A stretch of DNA of 64,000 nt from Paenibacillus sp. ACRRY (GCF_022346995.1 NZ_JAKRNM010000004.1:482633-546632); one strand, 5' to 3'; positions 25,073 to 34,440 are shown, counted from the stretch's first letter. Notes: generated by a model not told the origin, from the letters alone. Program-made: numbers and translations.

Positions 25073-26938
25073 TTACCCCGAAATTGCCGTGTCCCCACCG
25101 GTCTCCCGTGCATGGGCGTACAGATCGGCGTAGATGCCTTCGGCTTCGATCAGATGCTGATGCGAACCTTCCTCGACAATTTCGCCATGTTCCATGACCA
25201 GAATCCGGTCTGCGTGCATGACGGTAGACAGGCGATGTGCAATGACAATCGTGGTTCGACCCTGAGATACCGTTTCCAGTGCCTGCTGCACCAGCTGCTC
25301 GGTATGGGAATCCAGATTGGCGGTTGCCTCATCTAGAATGAGTATACGGGGCTGGGATACGACAATGCGGGCAAAAGAGATTAACTGACGTTCCCCGGCA
25401 GACAGACCGCTACCGCGTTCCGAGAGGCGGGTATCGTATCCCTGCGGCAGTCGTGAGATCATGGCATGTGCCCCGACAAAACGGCAGGCTTCGATTGCCT
25501 GTTCTCTCGTAATATCCTCCCGAAACATGCGGACATTGTCAATAATGGAGCCTGAGAACAGAAAAGGTTCCTGCTGAATAAGCCCCACAATACGGTGCAG
25601 CTTGGCCTGAGGCAGCTGTCTGATATCCGTGCCGTCGATTTCAATGCTGCCTTGATTGACATCGTAGAACCGATTGAGCAGGGAGATCAGTGTGCTTTTG
25701 CCAGCTCCCGTTGTACCCACAATGCCGACCATTTCCCCTGGATAGAGGTGCAGATTCAGATGCTGAATGAGTGGACGGTCTGCTCTGTAGCCGAATGACA
25801 CATCGTTAAAATCAATTTGTCCCATCACGTCCCGGGGGTTAAGTGAAGAGGCGGTCTCTGCTTTTGGATCTGCGACCTCGGGTTTGGTATTCAGAATGTT
25901 CCAGATCCGATCCATGGATACGGTAGTGGACTGGAACGTATTCCATTGCATCGTAATCTGGTTGATCGGCTGGAAGAACTGGCGGATGTAGCTGATAAAC
26001 GCATAAAGCACACCGACCTGCAGCGATTCACCCAGCACGGCGCGTCCGCCAAGCCATACCATCATCACCAGGGCGGCGTTACCCAGAATGTCAAACGTCC
26101 GGTTGAAGATGACATTGGAACGGGCCTGTGTAATGTTGGCCTTCAAATGTAACTTGTTTTGCTCTGTAAAGCGTTTCTTCTGCTCTTCCTCCTGGTGAAA
26201 AGCCTGAATCAGAAACATGCCGGACAGGTTTTCTGCGGTAAAGGCAATCAGGCGGGAGAGACGGGTACGTGCATTTTGATAGGCCTGGCGCAGCTTGCTG
26301 CGAAACAGGATCGCCACAATGGCGATAACGGGCAGTACAATCAGCGAGTAACCTGCGAGCACCGGATCAAGCTGGAACATGAAGAAGATAATGAGCACCA
26401 GCATCATGCCATCCCGAATCAGACTGAGCAGAACCTGGGTGAAGAAACTGCTGATCGTCTCCGTATCGCTGGACACATTCGTGACCAGACTCCCGATATG
26501 GAAGCGGTCGAAGAAGGACATGGACATTTTGGAGATGTGCCGGAAGAGATCTTTGCGAATGCGGGAGACGATGTTCTGACCGACATGCTGCAGCAAGTTG
26601 TTTTGTATATAGGTAAAAATAAAGCTGATTACAGCCAGTGCCAGATAAACGGCAGCCAGCTTTACAAGAAATCCCACGCTGGTCTGGCCGATCGCCAGAT
26701 GATCATCAATGGCGATTTTGACCAGATACGGCTGGAGCAGGTCGGCGGAGATCCCGAGCAAGGAGCATAAAAAGATGCCCAAAAAAGCAAATCGATGAGG
26801 TTTGGCGTAGCTCATCATCGCTTTAAACGATGAACGCTTGCTGAGTTCTTGCTCTGTGCCCGAACCAGTATTGTTCCCGGATGAGGTCTGAGGTACGGGG
26901 TTCGCTTCGGTATGGGCGCCAGTCTTATGATCCTTCAT
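25073..26938 (-). CDS. bmrD: heterodimeric ABC exporter subunit, BmrD-like (canonical ATP site)
   Basis: The start at 26938 follows GGAGGAGGG and overlaps the previous gene by 14 bases; a longer frame to 26977 lacks this support. The 621-residue product has a polar N-terminal extension of ~45 residues, six membrane helices, and a nucleotide-binding domain. Walker A is GTTGAGKST, the signature LSAGERQ, and Walker B ILILDEATANLD with the catalytic Glu intact. Gene order, the long N-terminal extension and the partner's degenerate Walker B match B. subtilis BmrC/BmrD (YheI/YheH), a multidrug exporter. Substrate is inferred from that family only. Confidence 0.85.
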   Translation of the reverse strand: MKDHKTGAHTEANPVPQTSSGNNTGSGTEQELSKRSSFKAMMSYAKPHRFAFLGIFLCSLLGISADLLQPYLVKIAIDDHLAIGQTSVGFLVKLAAVYLALAVISFIFTYIQNNLLQHVGQNIVSRIRKDLFRHISKMSMSFFDRFHIGSLVTNVSSDTETISSFFTQVLLSLIRDGMMLVLIIFFMFQLDPVLAGYSLIVLPVIAIVAILFRSKLRQAYQNARTRLSRLIAFTAENLSGMFLIQAFHQEEEQKKRFTEQNKLHLKANITQARSNVIFNRTFDILGNAALVMMVWLGGRAVLGESLQVGVLYAFISYIRQFFQPINQITMQWNTFQSTTVSMDRIWNILNTKPEVADPKAETASSLNPRDVMGQIDFNDVSFGYRADRPLIQHLNLHLYPGEMVGIVGTTGAGKSTLISLLNRFYDVNQGSIEIDGTDIRQLPQAKLHRIVGLIQQEPFLFSGSIIDNVRMFREDITREQAIEACRFVGAHAMISRLPQGYDTRLSERGSGLSAGERQLISFARIVVSQPRILILDEATANLDSHTEQLVQQALETVSQGRTTIVIAHRLSTVMHADRILVMEHGEIVEEGSHQHLIEAEGIYADLYAHARETGGDTAISG

Positions 26939-28673
26939 GATGCAATCCCTCCTCCTGCAAACGGTAGGTCGCAGCATACAGGCCCTCTGCGGCCATCAAT
27001 TGCGAGTGCGTGCCTTGTTCAGCGATATATCCCTCATCCAGCACAATAATTTCATCCGCGTGACGGACGGCGCTGATGCGATGGGAGATAATCAGGGTAG
27101 TTTTGCCTTTGCCAATCTCCCTCAGGCTTCGCAGAATGCCGCTTTCCGTGACAGCATCAACTGCACTCATACTGTCGTCGAGAATGAGGACCTGAGCCTT
27201 TTTGATCAGTCCCCGAGCCAGGCTGGTTCGCTGACGCTGACCGCCGGACAATGTTAGTCCACGTTCACCGAGCAGTGTGTCGAACTGATCCGGGAAGCGA
27301 ATAATGTTATCGTAGATCATCGCCTGCCTTGCACTGCGTTCCACGGTATCCAGCGGTACTTCCCGGTCACTGAATGCGATGTTGTCACGAATGGTGGTGC
27401 TGAACAGGAAACCATCCTGCGGGACATAGGCAATGCGGGAACGAAGACTTTCCAGCGACAGCTGCCGAATGTCTGTGCCATTCATACGAATCGTGCCTTC
27501 AGGCGGTTCATATGTACGAAGCAGCAGTTTGACCAGGGTGCTTTTGCCTGAGCCGGTTTTGCCCACGATGCCGACGGTCTGTCCTGCCCCAATCTTCAGA
27601 CTGATGTGCTTAAGTGCAGAAGCTGAGCTCCCGGGGTAGGAGAAGGACAAGTCTTCAATGGTAATGTCATTCACGGCATTCAGTGTTTTGGCCCCGGGAA
27701 CTTCCCTTACATCCGGTTTTTCTGTCAGCAGATCATTAACCCGTTCGAGGGACGCTCCCGATCGCTGCATGGTATTAATGACATTGCCAATCTGCTGAAG
27801 GGGTCCCATGATGATTCGCAAATATAGCGTCAACGCGACAAAGCTTCCGAGTGTAATTGAATTTTGCATCGTCAGAATACCGCCGACAAGCAGGGAAACA
27901 ACGAGCGATATGGCTCCAAGCAATGGCAGCAGCGCTTGAAACAGGGAAGAGAGGCGAACGAGTCGCAATTGCTTTTCCTTAATGGCATCTACAGTTGCGC
28001 CGAATCGTGCACGGGCACCGTCTTCAATGGCAAACGTCTTCGTCACGCGAATTCCGCCGAGCTGCTCTTCCGCAGATTCGGTCATGCTCGCAAGAGCGTC
28101 CTGTACATCACGAGAGCGCTTGCGAATGCGTGGGCCAAAAAACACAACCAGAAAGGGTATGGCCAGCAGGGGGACGATACTGATTAGAATCAGGCTCATT
28201 GGAATTCCGCTAAGCAGCATCATGACGATACAGGAGATCAGCAGGAATGTGGCATTTGTCATCATCGTCACCCCGTTGGAAATGGCTTCGCGTACGGAGG
28301 TAACGTCATTCATCACATAGCTGAGCAGTTTCCCGTTTCCCTGCTTGGAAAAATAGTGCTCGCTTAATTCGGAAAACTTGCCGAAAATGCGTTCGCGCGT
28401 CATGAATTCGAAGCGACGTCCAAGTCGCATAATCATGAACTGTCCTGTTCCGAAGAGAAGATTGTAGGCGATGGCTATGGCCAGAAGCCACAGGCTGTAA
28501 CGGATGACCGTATTCATTTGGAGCGTATTCTGCATGAGCTGGTCCGTGAAACTGCCCAGAATACGGGGCAAAGAGGCCTGACCGACATTGGAGGCAATGA
28601 TCAGCACAACGGCAGTCAGATACACGGGCCAGTTGGTGACGACATAGCTTCGAAGCAATCCTGTCTTGGACAT
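26925..28673 (-). CDS. bmrC: heterodimeric ABC exporter subunit, BmrC-like (degenerate ATP site)
   Basis: The 582-residue half-transporter has six membrane helices and a nucleotide-binding domain with Walker A GKTGSGKST, signature LSGGQRQ and Walker B VLILDDSMSAVD. Asp replaces the catalytic Glu after Walker B, the hallmark of the degenerate site in heterodimeric exporters (BmrCD, LmrCD, TM287/288). It is translationally coupled to the BmrD-like subunit. AAAGGAG precedes the ATG, and the 5' leader holds an intrinsic terminator about 50 bases before the start, as in the attenuated bmrCD operon. Confidence 0.87.
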   Translation of the reverse strand: MSKTGLLRSYVVTNWPVYLTAVVLIIASNVGQASLPRILGSFTDQLMQNTLQMNTVIRYSLWLLAIAIAYNLLFGTGQFMIMRLGRRFEFMTRERIFGKFSELSEHYFSKQGNGKLLSYVMNDVTSVREAISNGVTMMTNATFLLISCIVMMLLSGIPMSLILISIVPLLAIPFLVVFFGPRIRKRSRDVQDALASMTESAEEQLGGIRVTKTFAIEDGARARFGATVDAIKEKQLRLVRLSSLFQALLPLLGAISLVVSLLVGGILTMQNSITLGSFVALTLYLRIIMGPLQQIGNVINTMQRSGASLERVNDLLTEKPDVREVPGAKTLNAVNDITIEDLSFSYPGSSASALKHISLKIGAGQTVGIVGKTGSGKSTLVKLLLRTYEPPEGTIRMNGTDIRQLSLESLRSRIAYVPQDGFLFSTTIRDNIAFSDREVPLDTVERSARQAMIYDNIIRFPDQFDTLLGERGLTLSGGQRQRTSLARGLIKKAQVLILDDSMSAVDAVTESGILRSLREIGKGKTTLIISHRISAVRHADEIIVLDEGYIAEQGTHSQLMAAEGLYAATYRLQEEGLHHEGS

Positions 28674-28691
28674 ATCTCGGGTTCTCCTTTG

Positions 28692-28761
28692 TTCAGGTGG
28701 AAGTTAGGTAAGGTACGGAGGCAAGAAAAGGGCCGACACCTGAAATTAGCGCGTCGTGCCC
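28692..28761 (-). promoter_or_regulatory. attenuator-like leader terminator of the bmrCD-like operon
   Basis: On the minus strand GGGC-A-CGAC pairs with GTCG-GCCC (28761-28730), then TTTTCTT: an intrinsic terminator before the first gene. In addition TTCAGGTG (28744-28737), in the terminator loop, is perfectly complementary to CACCTGAA (28699-28692) right before the ribosome site AAAGGAG. A TTGACA at about 28850 on this strand could be the promoter -35. This looks like drug-responsive attenuation, as known for bmrB-bmrCD. A leader peptide was not identified with confidence. Confidence 0.55.
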
Positions 28762-29029
28762 TCTTACTTTATGCGATCCAGTTTGCTATTTATCCGTCAA
28801 TGAATGATTTCTTCTTTTCTTATTTTTGCGCTAATTCGAATCATTGTCAACGAAGCCGGGAAGAAGGGCATGAAAGTGAAAGTTCGCAGGCCATGCAGAC
28901 ATGTATATGTAGTTTTTTGCACAAGATTACCCTAATGTCGAATTCTCTGAAACATTTTCTGAAGGTATCCCGTCTGTAGGATTGAAGAAACCAAAAATAG
29001 GGTTTACTAAACTTAGGAGGTGCCAGGAA

Positions 29030-29953
29030 ATGAAACATAAAAAAGGATTGGCTGCAACACTCGCGCTTTGCGTTTCTCTGACGGCAGGAGGTGCTTCTGT
29101 TTTCGCTTTCTCGGACGTAACAGATGAAGGACAAAAAACGATTGTGGATTCCCTGAAGTCCAAAGGGGTTGTCAGCGGGGTAACGGCGGATCTGTTCCGT
29201 CCGGATCAGGCATTGTCGGAGCCACAGGGCGTTCAACTGATCGTGAAGGCATTTGGACTGAAAAATGAATTTGCTGCGGCATCCGCCCAAAATAAAATCA
29301 GTCCGGATACCTGGTATGCAGATGCTGTACAGGCTGCAACCCAGAATGGTCTGTCCATTCCGGTAGAATTGAATCCACAAGGCAAGATGACACGCGAGCA
29401 GTTTATTATTTTGCTTCATGAGGGTATTAACACAACCGGGAATTATCCGGTCATCATGAAGTATAATCTTGTTAAGGACGAAAATAAAATCGGTAAGGAC
29501 GCCATATCTGCAGTCCAGAACCTGTTGAACATGAACATCATTGAACTGGATAAGGACGGTAATTTCCGTCCAGATCAGTCGCTTACCCGTATGGAGGCTG
29601 CAAGCATGATCTTCAATGCACTTGAATTTGTGGATAGGCACGGCAATGGTGGCTCGGCTGAGCCTGCTCCAGAGACTCCGGGCGAAGGCCAGCAAGCCAT
29701 CGTACCAGAAGTGACTACAACAAAGGTTGATGACAAAACAACCAAGGTGAAGCTCACTGCTGAAATGCCTCATCCTGGCTACGGTTTGAAGATTGATGAC
29801 GTCAAACTGGAGAAGGATGGACGTGCCATCGTGCTGTATTCCATCGTTCAGCCGGATCCAGACATGATGTATCCGATGGTTATCACGGAAGTTACGGCAG
29901 AGACGGACATTCCAGCTGGGTATACTGCTGAAGCACAGCCTTCCGGGAAGTAA
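29030..29953 (+). CDS. secreted SLH-domain protein
   Basis: The start at 29030 follows AGGAGGTG; an upstream TTG at 28982 is not needed. The 307-residue product has a signal peptide ending SVFAF. SLH-type repeats follow: FSDVTDEGQKTIVDSLKSKGVVSG...FRPDQALSE (~25-62), a middle unit (WYADAVQAATQNGL...GKMTREQF) and a third (DAISAVQNLLNMNIIEL...NFRPDQSLTRMEAA, ~170-205). These repeats bind pyruvylated wall polysaccharide and hold the protein on the surface. The C-terminal ~100 residues are an acidic beta-rich domain of unknown role. It is monocistronic with a terminator. Confidence 0.88.
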   Translation: MKHKKGLAATLALCVSLTAGGASVFAFSDVTDEGQKTIVDSLKSKGVVSGVTADLFRPDQALSEPQGVQLIVKAFGLKNEFAAASAQNKISPDTWYADAVQAATQNGLSIPVELNPQGKMTREQFIILLHEGINTTGNYPVIMKYNLVKDENKIGKDAISAVQNLLNMNIIELDKDGNFRPDQSLTRMEAASMIFNALEFVDRHGNGGSAEPAPETPGEGQQAIVPEVTTTKVDDKTTKVKLTAEMPHPGYGLKIDDVKLEKDGRAIVLYSIVQPDPDMMYPMVITEVTAETDIPAGYTAEAQPSGK

Positions 29954-30031
29954 GACCAATCATTTTCGGAATGAAATGAACCTAGTAAGTTTGATGTTGT
30001 AAGAAATAACTTCATTGCTGTACTAAACTTA

Positions 30032-30066
30032 AAACCCACCGTGGCCAGATTGGACGGTGGGTTTTT
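30032..30066. terminator. bidirectional terminator
   Basis: AACCCACCGT pairs with ACGGTGGGTT around an 11-base loop, with an A-run before and a T-run after, between the SLH gene (+) and the GH43 gene (-). Confidence 0.85.
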
Positions 30067-30095
30067 GGTGTGTTTGGATACATATTTACCAATGA

Positions 30096-31622
30096 TTAGT
30101 CCTGTGTTTCCTCTTGCGGTTCATAGTCGAACCAATCGAAATGAGCTGGCGTACCTGCTCCGGATGGAGCATGGGCGTACATGGCGATGATGACTCCGGT
30201 GAACCCGCCTGCCACTTCGGTAGAGAGCAGATGGGTTTCACCAGAACCAATCAGGAGGTCCTCCCCCATGCCTTGCTGCAGGAAAAACGTGAATTGATTG
30301 CGATCTGTCCGAATTTTTAATCTGACTGGGCCTGTTCCACATTCGTGAACCTGTTCGGTTTGTAATGAACCTACGGTTCGGCGGAAAATAACTCTCTTCT
30401 GTCCATTCATCTGCTTAATCGCCAGATCATAATGATATTTTCCATTCATGAAGACCGTTAATCCGGCTTCTTCTTCTTCCTGTAGGGGCTCATAGTCCAG
30501 CCCGGCAGCGATGCTGCATTGGAAATGACTTAAGCGCCGCCCAACAAATGCGGGATTCCCCTGATCATGAAGGGAGAAGGGGTTACCACATAAGGTCAAG
30601 TGACCCGGATTCGTAGTTAGTGACCAGCTGCCGGGAGCAGGATTTCGCAGGAACACCCAGTCCAGTCCCAGCGTGGGCAGGTCAAAATGATCCCGAACTG
30701 CTGGCGAAGGCCACGGAGTCTCCGGCAGCTGTGGTCCATTCATGACAGGTTCCATATGTCCGTTATGACCGATGACTGGCCACCCGTCTTCAGTCCATGT
30801 GACTGGGGCGAGGAACGTTTCGCGTCCCAGGTGATGGCGCAGTGGATAGGAAGCAGGACGAATGCCGAGGCAGACCGCCCACCAGCTTCCATCCTGAATC
30901 TGGATAAGGTCTGCATGCCCTGTAGCATGGATGGTGGTCTTCATGCTTCGATTGGACAAGATGGGGTTGGAGGGACATGCTTCATATGGACCATAGGGAT
31001 CGTTGCTGCGGGCAATGGTCACCATATGACCATATTCCGTGCCACCTTCAGCAATCATCAGATAATACATGCCGTTTACTTTGTACAGATGGGGTGCCTC
31101 AGGCGCGGCTCCTCCTGTTCCTTTCCAGATTAACCGGCTTTCGTTTAAACGTTCTCCTGTTTCGATATCGATCTCGCACTGATAGATGCCTTCACCTTCT
31201 GCACCGTTACAGGCAGATTGGAAGTATACCCGGTCATGTTCATCGAACAAAAGGGAGGGATCAATACCTTTCTGATCGACATAAATGGGTTCCGACCAAG
31301 GACCTTCAGGCTGACGGCTGCGTACATACAGGTTGCCACCTGCACTTACATTAGTAGTAATCATATAGAACCAGCCGTCATGATGCCGAAGGGTTGGCGC
31401 ATAGATTCCTCCAGAAACCCATGCATTTCCCAGTAGAATCTGTTGGTCAGAGGTTAGCACATGGCCAATCTGCCGCCAGTGGACCAGATCTCGGCTGTGG
31501 AATATGGGTACTCCTGGAGAGTATTCGAAGGTACTGGTCACCAGATAATAATCTTCATCTACTCGGCAGATACTCGGATCAGGATAAAAGCCCGGTATCA
31601 CGGGATTGCTGTATTTCATCAT
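30096..31622 (-). CDS. GH43 beta-xylosidase/arabinofuranosidase
   Basis: This is a 508-residue GH43 enzyme without a signal peptide. NPVIPGFYPDPSICRV carries the catalytic-base Asp (YPDPS). WFYMITTN and the APEAPHLYKVNGMYYLMIAEGG segment carry the acid Glu, and GTEYGHM is further conserved. The five-bladed propeller is followed from ~310 by the C-terminal beta-sandwich seen in GH43 subfamily 11 xylosidases (VFLRNPAPGSWSLT). It would cut xylose from imported xylo-oligosaccharides in the cytoplasm. It lies nine bases after the solute-binding lipoprotein gene, in one operon. Confidence 0.92.
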   Translation of the reverse strand: MMKYSNPVIPGFYPDPSICRVDEDYYLVTSTFEYSPGVPIFHSRDLVHWRQIGHVLTSDQQILLGNAWVSGGIYAPTLRHHDGWFYMITTNVSAGGNLYVRSRQPEGPWSEPIYVDQKGIDPSLLFDEHDRVYFQSACNGAEGEGIYQCEIDIETGERLNESRLIWKGTGGAAPEAPHLYKVNGMYYLMIAEGGTEYGHMVTIARSNDPYGPYEACPSNPILSNRSMKTTIHATGHADLIQIQDGSWWAVCLGIRPASYPLRHHLGRETFLAPVTWTEDGWPVIGHNGHMEPVMNGPQLPETPWPSPAVRDHFDLPTLGLDWVFLRNPAPGSWSLTTNPGHLTLCGNPFSLHDQGNPAFVGRRLSHFQCSIAAGLDYEPLQEEEEAGLTVFMNGKYHYDLAIKQMNGQKRVIFRRTVGSLQTEQVHECGTGPVRLKIRTDRNQFTFFLQQGMGEDLLIGSGETHLLSTEVAGGFTGVIIAMYAHAPSGAGTPAHFDWFDYEPQEETQD

Positions 31623-31631
31623 GTATTGCTC

Positions 31632-33314
31632 CTATTCATTCCAAAGTTTAACGCGGTCCTGTACGTACTTGGTAAATCCCTGTTCCATTTTCTCAACTCC
31701 AGCGTTGATCAGCATCTGCTGATAGTCATTCCAGATGGTCTCAAAATCCTCCGGTTTGGCCATGATGGCCTGTGGGATCTGTTTCCATGTGATGTCCTTA
31801 ACCTTACTAGAGATTATGTTGATCTCGTCCTCGCTCGGTACGGAGATGTTCCATACGGCTCCCCAAGGTTTTGCCGGAAAGTCCTTTTCATTCGGGAACA
31901 AATCCATCCATGTGGTGGCACCATAGGCCTTGAGTGTTTCCTTGTCGGCATCCGTATAATTTTCTACAATCTGTTCCGGGAAGTTCTTGGTGTAATAATT
32001 GCCGGTAGAGTCTTTGGCGCCGTCTCCATAATGAGCACCAAGGTTTGTGTAAAAGCCGACTCCCGATTCTCTGCTGAACGCAATGTTATCATTTACGATA
32101 CGTTCCTGTACTTCAGAGGGGACAACACGGGTGCCATCCTTGACTTCATAATGCTTGCCTTCAATCCCCCAATTGTTCAGTACTTGGGCTTCTTCTGAAG
32201 CAAGGTAGTCCAGGAACTTGATCGCCCGGACCGGATCTTCGCAGTCTACGGTAATACCTACACCCCAGCCAGCCATAAAGCCCGTCGATTGATAACGGTT
32301 ATCCTTGTATTGATCCGACAACATGACGGAATAGTGTCCGTAAGTCTGGTCATTTTTCCCCGCAGCTTTCAATGCCTTTTCTCCGTCAGCATAGCCCCAG
32401 TCCACATCGGTCAGGCCGATGACCCGGCCAGAAGCGACTTTGGACAGATATTGGTCATTCTTTTGCACAAAGGACTCCTTATCCAGCAAACCGGTATTGT
32501 ACATGTGGTTCAGCCACTGGAAATATTCCTTTTCACCTTCGGTGCGGAAATGATAAGAAGCCTCATAGGTTTCCGGATCGATGTAGTATTCACCGTCGCC
32601 TGATTTGCCGGTCGTTTCGGCAGCCTGGTTTGTTACGGTAATCTGAATGTGCCAGTCGTCCGCATTCAGCGTCATGCCGATGTTTGGGTTGCCATTTTCA
32701 TCGGTAGGATGTTTCTCCAGATAATTGCGGATGACATTCTCGTAATCCTGTAACGTTTTGATCTCAGGATATCCAGCTTCCTTCACGGCTCGATGCTGAA
32801 GCTGGAAGCCGCCACCTGCGACGAAGTTGACCCCATCAATGGCAGAGTATGTCGGAATGACGTAAATGGAGGGATCATCGTTGCTGTAGCGAAGTCGCTT
32901 CATTTCATCCCCAAACAGTTTTTTGAGGTTGGGCGCATGCTCTTCAATCAGATCAGTTAGATCAAGCATGGCCCCGGCATCGATTAATTTGTCCAGATCT
33001 CCTTTGGGACTGATCAGATCCGGGTAATCACCGCTTGCTGCGATCAGTGCCAAACGCTGGGATGGATCCGACATGGCGAACTCCGCATTCAGGGTTACGC
33101 CTGTTTGTTTGGTAATTTCCTTTCCGACATCATCCTGCATGTTGCTCCAATTCGGATTGGCATCTGCACCGAAGAAAGTGAAGGTTACAGGAGCGGTTTC
33201 ATCACCGCTGGAGCTGCCATTTGTTGAACCTTCACTGCTGCATCCTGCAAGCAAGCTTAACGAGAGTGTGAGCGCGACTGACCATTTGGGCATGTTTCTT
33301 ATCGATTTAACCAT
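31632..33314 (-). CDS. ABC transporter solute-binding lipoprotein (oligosaccharide type)
   Basis: The 560-residue product begins with a lipoprotein signal (WSVALTLSLSLLAGCSSEG; lipobox LAGC). A Ser/Gly linker and a large LplA/YtcQ-like binding fold follow (FFGADANPNWSNMQDDVGKEITKQTGV, MLDLTDLIEEHAPNLKKL, GWGVGITVDCEDPVRAIKFLDYLASEEAQ). Such proteins deliver oligosaccharides to LplB/YtcP-type permeases. No permease gene lies here, so it must use one encoded elsewhere. AGGGGGT precedes the ATG. It is co-transcribed with the GH43 xylosidase, probably under cre and the divergent AraC regulator. Confidence 0.88.
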   Translation of the reverse strand: MVKSIRNMPKWSVALTLSLSLLAGCSSEGSTNGSSSGDETAPVTFTFFGADANPNWSNMQDDVGKEITKQTGVTLNAEFAMSDPSQRLALIAASGDYPDLISPKGDLDKLIDAGAMLDLTDLIEEHAPNLKKLFGDEMKRLRYSNDDPSIYVIPTYSAIDGVNFVAGGGFQLQHRAVKEAGYPEIKTLQDYENVIRNYLEKHPTDENGNPNIGMTLNADDWHIQITVTNQAAETTGKSGDGEYYIDPETYEASYHFRTEGEKEYFQWLNHMYNTGLLDKESFVQKNDQYLSKVASGRVIGLTDVDWGYADGEKALKAAGKNDQTYGHYSVMLSDQYKDNRYQSTGFMAGWGVGITVDCEDPVRAIKFLDYLASEEAQVLNNWGIEGKHYEVKDGTRVVPSEVQERIVNDNIAFSRESGVGFYTNLGAHYGDGAKDSTGNYYTKNFPEQIVENYTDADKETLKAYGATTWMDLFPNEKDFPAKPWGAVWNISVPSEDEINIISSKVKDITWKQIPQAIMAKPEDFETIWNDYQQMLINAGVEKMEQGFTKYVQDRVKLWNE

Positions 33315-33349
33315 GCTAACCCCCTGAGATATTTTTGTTTTTTTTTTTT

Positions 33350-33363
33350 TGAATGCGTTTACA
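33350..33363 (-). promoter_or_regulatory. cre-like (CcpA) site upstream of the SBP-GH43 operon
   Basis: TGAATGCGTTTACA matches the catabolite-responsive element TGWNANCGNTNWCA at all but one fixed position. It lies 36-49 bases before the solute-binding protein start, next to a run of 14 T. Glucose repression of xylo-oligosaccharide uptake is the expected meaning. The wider gap 33315-33570 holds the divergent promoters. Confidence 0.55.
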
Positions 33364-33570
33364 ATTGTGGTTTTAAAAAAAGATCATACTGCCCGTAGAG
33401 CAGAATCATGATCATGTGTTTCTGATCGTATACACCTCCTCCATTCGTCATCCACTGGCGTCTCTACATGATGAATTATATCGGGGGAGTACAGTGGAAA
33501 CCTTGATTTTTCGGTCCTGGAGTAGCATGATATAGACATCAATTCAACCGGAATCGTGGAGGAGAAACGA

Positions 33571-34440
33571 TTGAGCAGCACGTATCTGAACTGGTTTACA
33601 TCTGACTTGCAATTTCCATTTTATATTCAGTACGGTGGGCATGAGGAGGATACTGAACTGCATCAGCACGTTGATTTTTCGGAGCTCGTGATTGTGCTGA
33701 ACGGTAATGCCACGCATGTCGTAAATACGGAGGAGTATTTTATTAAAAAGGGGAATGCCTTTGTCATTAACGGCTCCACACCTCATGCTTACAAGGACCC
33801 TCATGATTTTAAAATCTGCAATATTATGTTCAGACCGGAGATGCTTGCATCCATTGGACCTGATCTGAAGAAATCGAATGGGTTTCAGGCGTTATTTGTC
33901 TTGGAACCCTACTATCGTAATATTCAGTCCTATCCTGGTAAGCTGGCGCTTCCCATTCCCAGTCTGGAGTATGTGGAATCGCTGATTGCGGTCATGATTG
34001 AGGAGTATCATGGCCAGCTGCAGGGGTATCAGACGATGCTGCTATCCCGGTTCACGGAGCTGGTCGTCTATCTGTCGAGACATTATGACACGCAGGAAAA
34101 GGGGATGGAGGGCAACCATCTGATGCACTTGGCCAATGCCATATCCTATATGGAAGATCATTATTTGGAGCCGCTGACACTGGAGGAGATCGCAGGTAAA
34201 TCCAATATCTCGGTAAGACACCTGAATCGGATCTTTCGCTCCTATTATCAGATGACGCCAATTGCATACATGTTGACCCTCCGGCTGGAGAGAGCATGCA
34301 GCTTGTTGAAACACAGCAGTCTGACCATAACCCAGATCTCCTATGAATGTGGGTTTAACGATAGCAACTACTTCACCCGTCAGTTCCGAAAGGCCTATGG
34401 AGTCTCCCCTAAGGTATACAGACAAAATCATAACGATTAG
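33571..34440 (+). CDS. AraC-family regulator with cupin sensor
   Basis: The TTG at 33571 is chosen because GGAGGAG lies immediately upstream, inside the longer GTG frame. The 289-residue protein has an N-terminal cupin (residues ~15-90: ELHQHVDFSELVIVLNGNATHVV and HAYKDPHDF). Two C-terminal helix-turn-helix units follow (LEPLTLEEIAGKSNISVRHLNRIFRSYY and LTITQISYECGFNDSNYFTRQFRKAYG). This is typical of sugar-responsive activators. It is divergent from the SBP-GH43 operon and likely controls it. The sensed sugar is probably a xylose derivative, by context only. Confidence 0.9.
   Translation: MSSTYLNWFTSDLQFPFYIQYGGHEEDTELHQHVDFSELVIVLNGNATHVVNTEEYFIKKGNAFVINGSTPHAYKDPHDFKICNIMFRPEMLASIGPDLKKSNGFQALFVLEPYYRNIQSYPGKLALPIPSLEYVESLIAVMIEEYHGQLQGYQTMLLSRFTELVVYLSRHYDTQEKGMEGNHLMHLANAISYMEDHYLEPLTLEEIAGKSNISVRHLNRIFRSYYQMTPIAYMLTLRLERACSLLKHSSLTITQISYECGFNDSNYFTRQFRKAYGVSPKVYRQNHND

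Noticed and set aside
26159..26770. 203-codon plus-strand frame opposite the BmrD-like gene
   Set aside because: Shadow of the ABC transporter coding frame; Gln/His-rich composition typical of antisense reading.
28847..29959. 370-codon minus-strand frame opposite the SLH protein gene
   Set aside because: No recognisable domain; the plus strand encodes signal peptide and SLH repeats with AGGAGGTG before the start.
31461..32198. 245-codon plus-strand frame over the SBP/GH43 junction
   Set aside because: It overlaps two well-supported minus-strand genes and has no ribosome site or family features.
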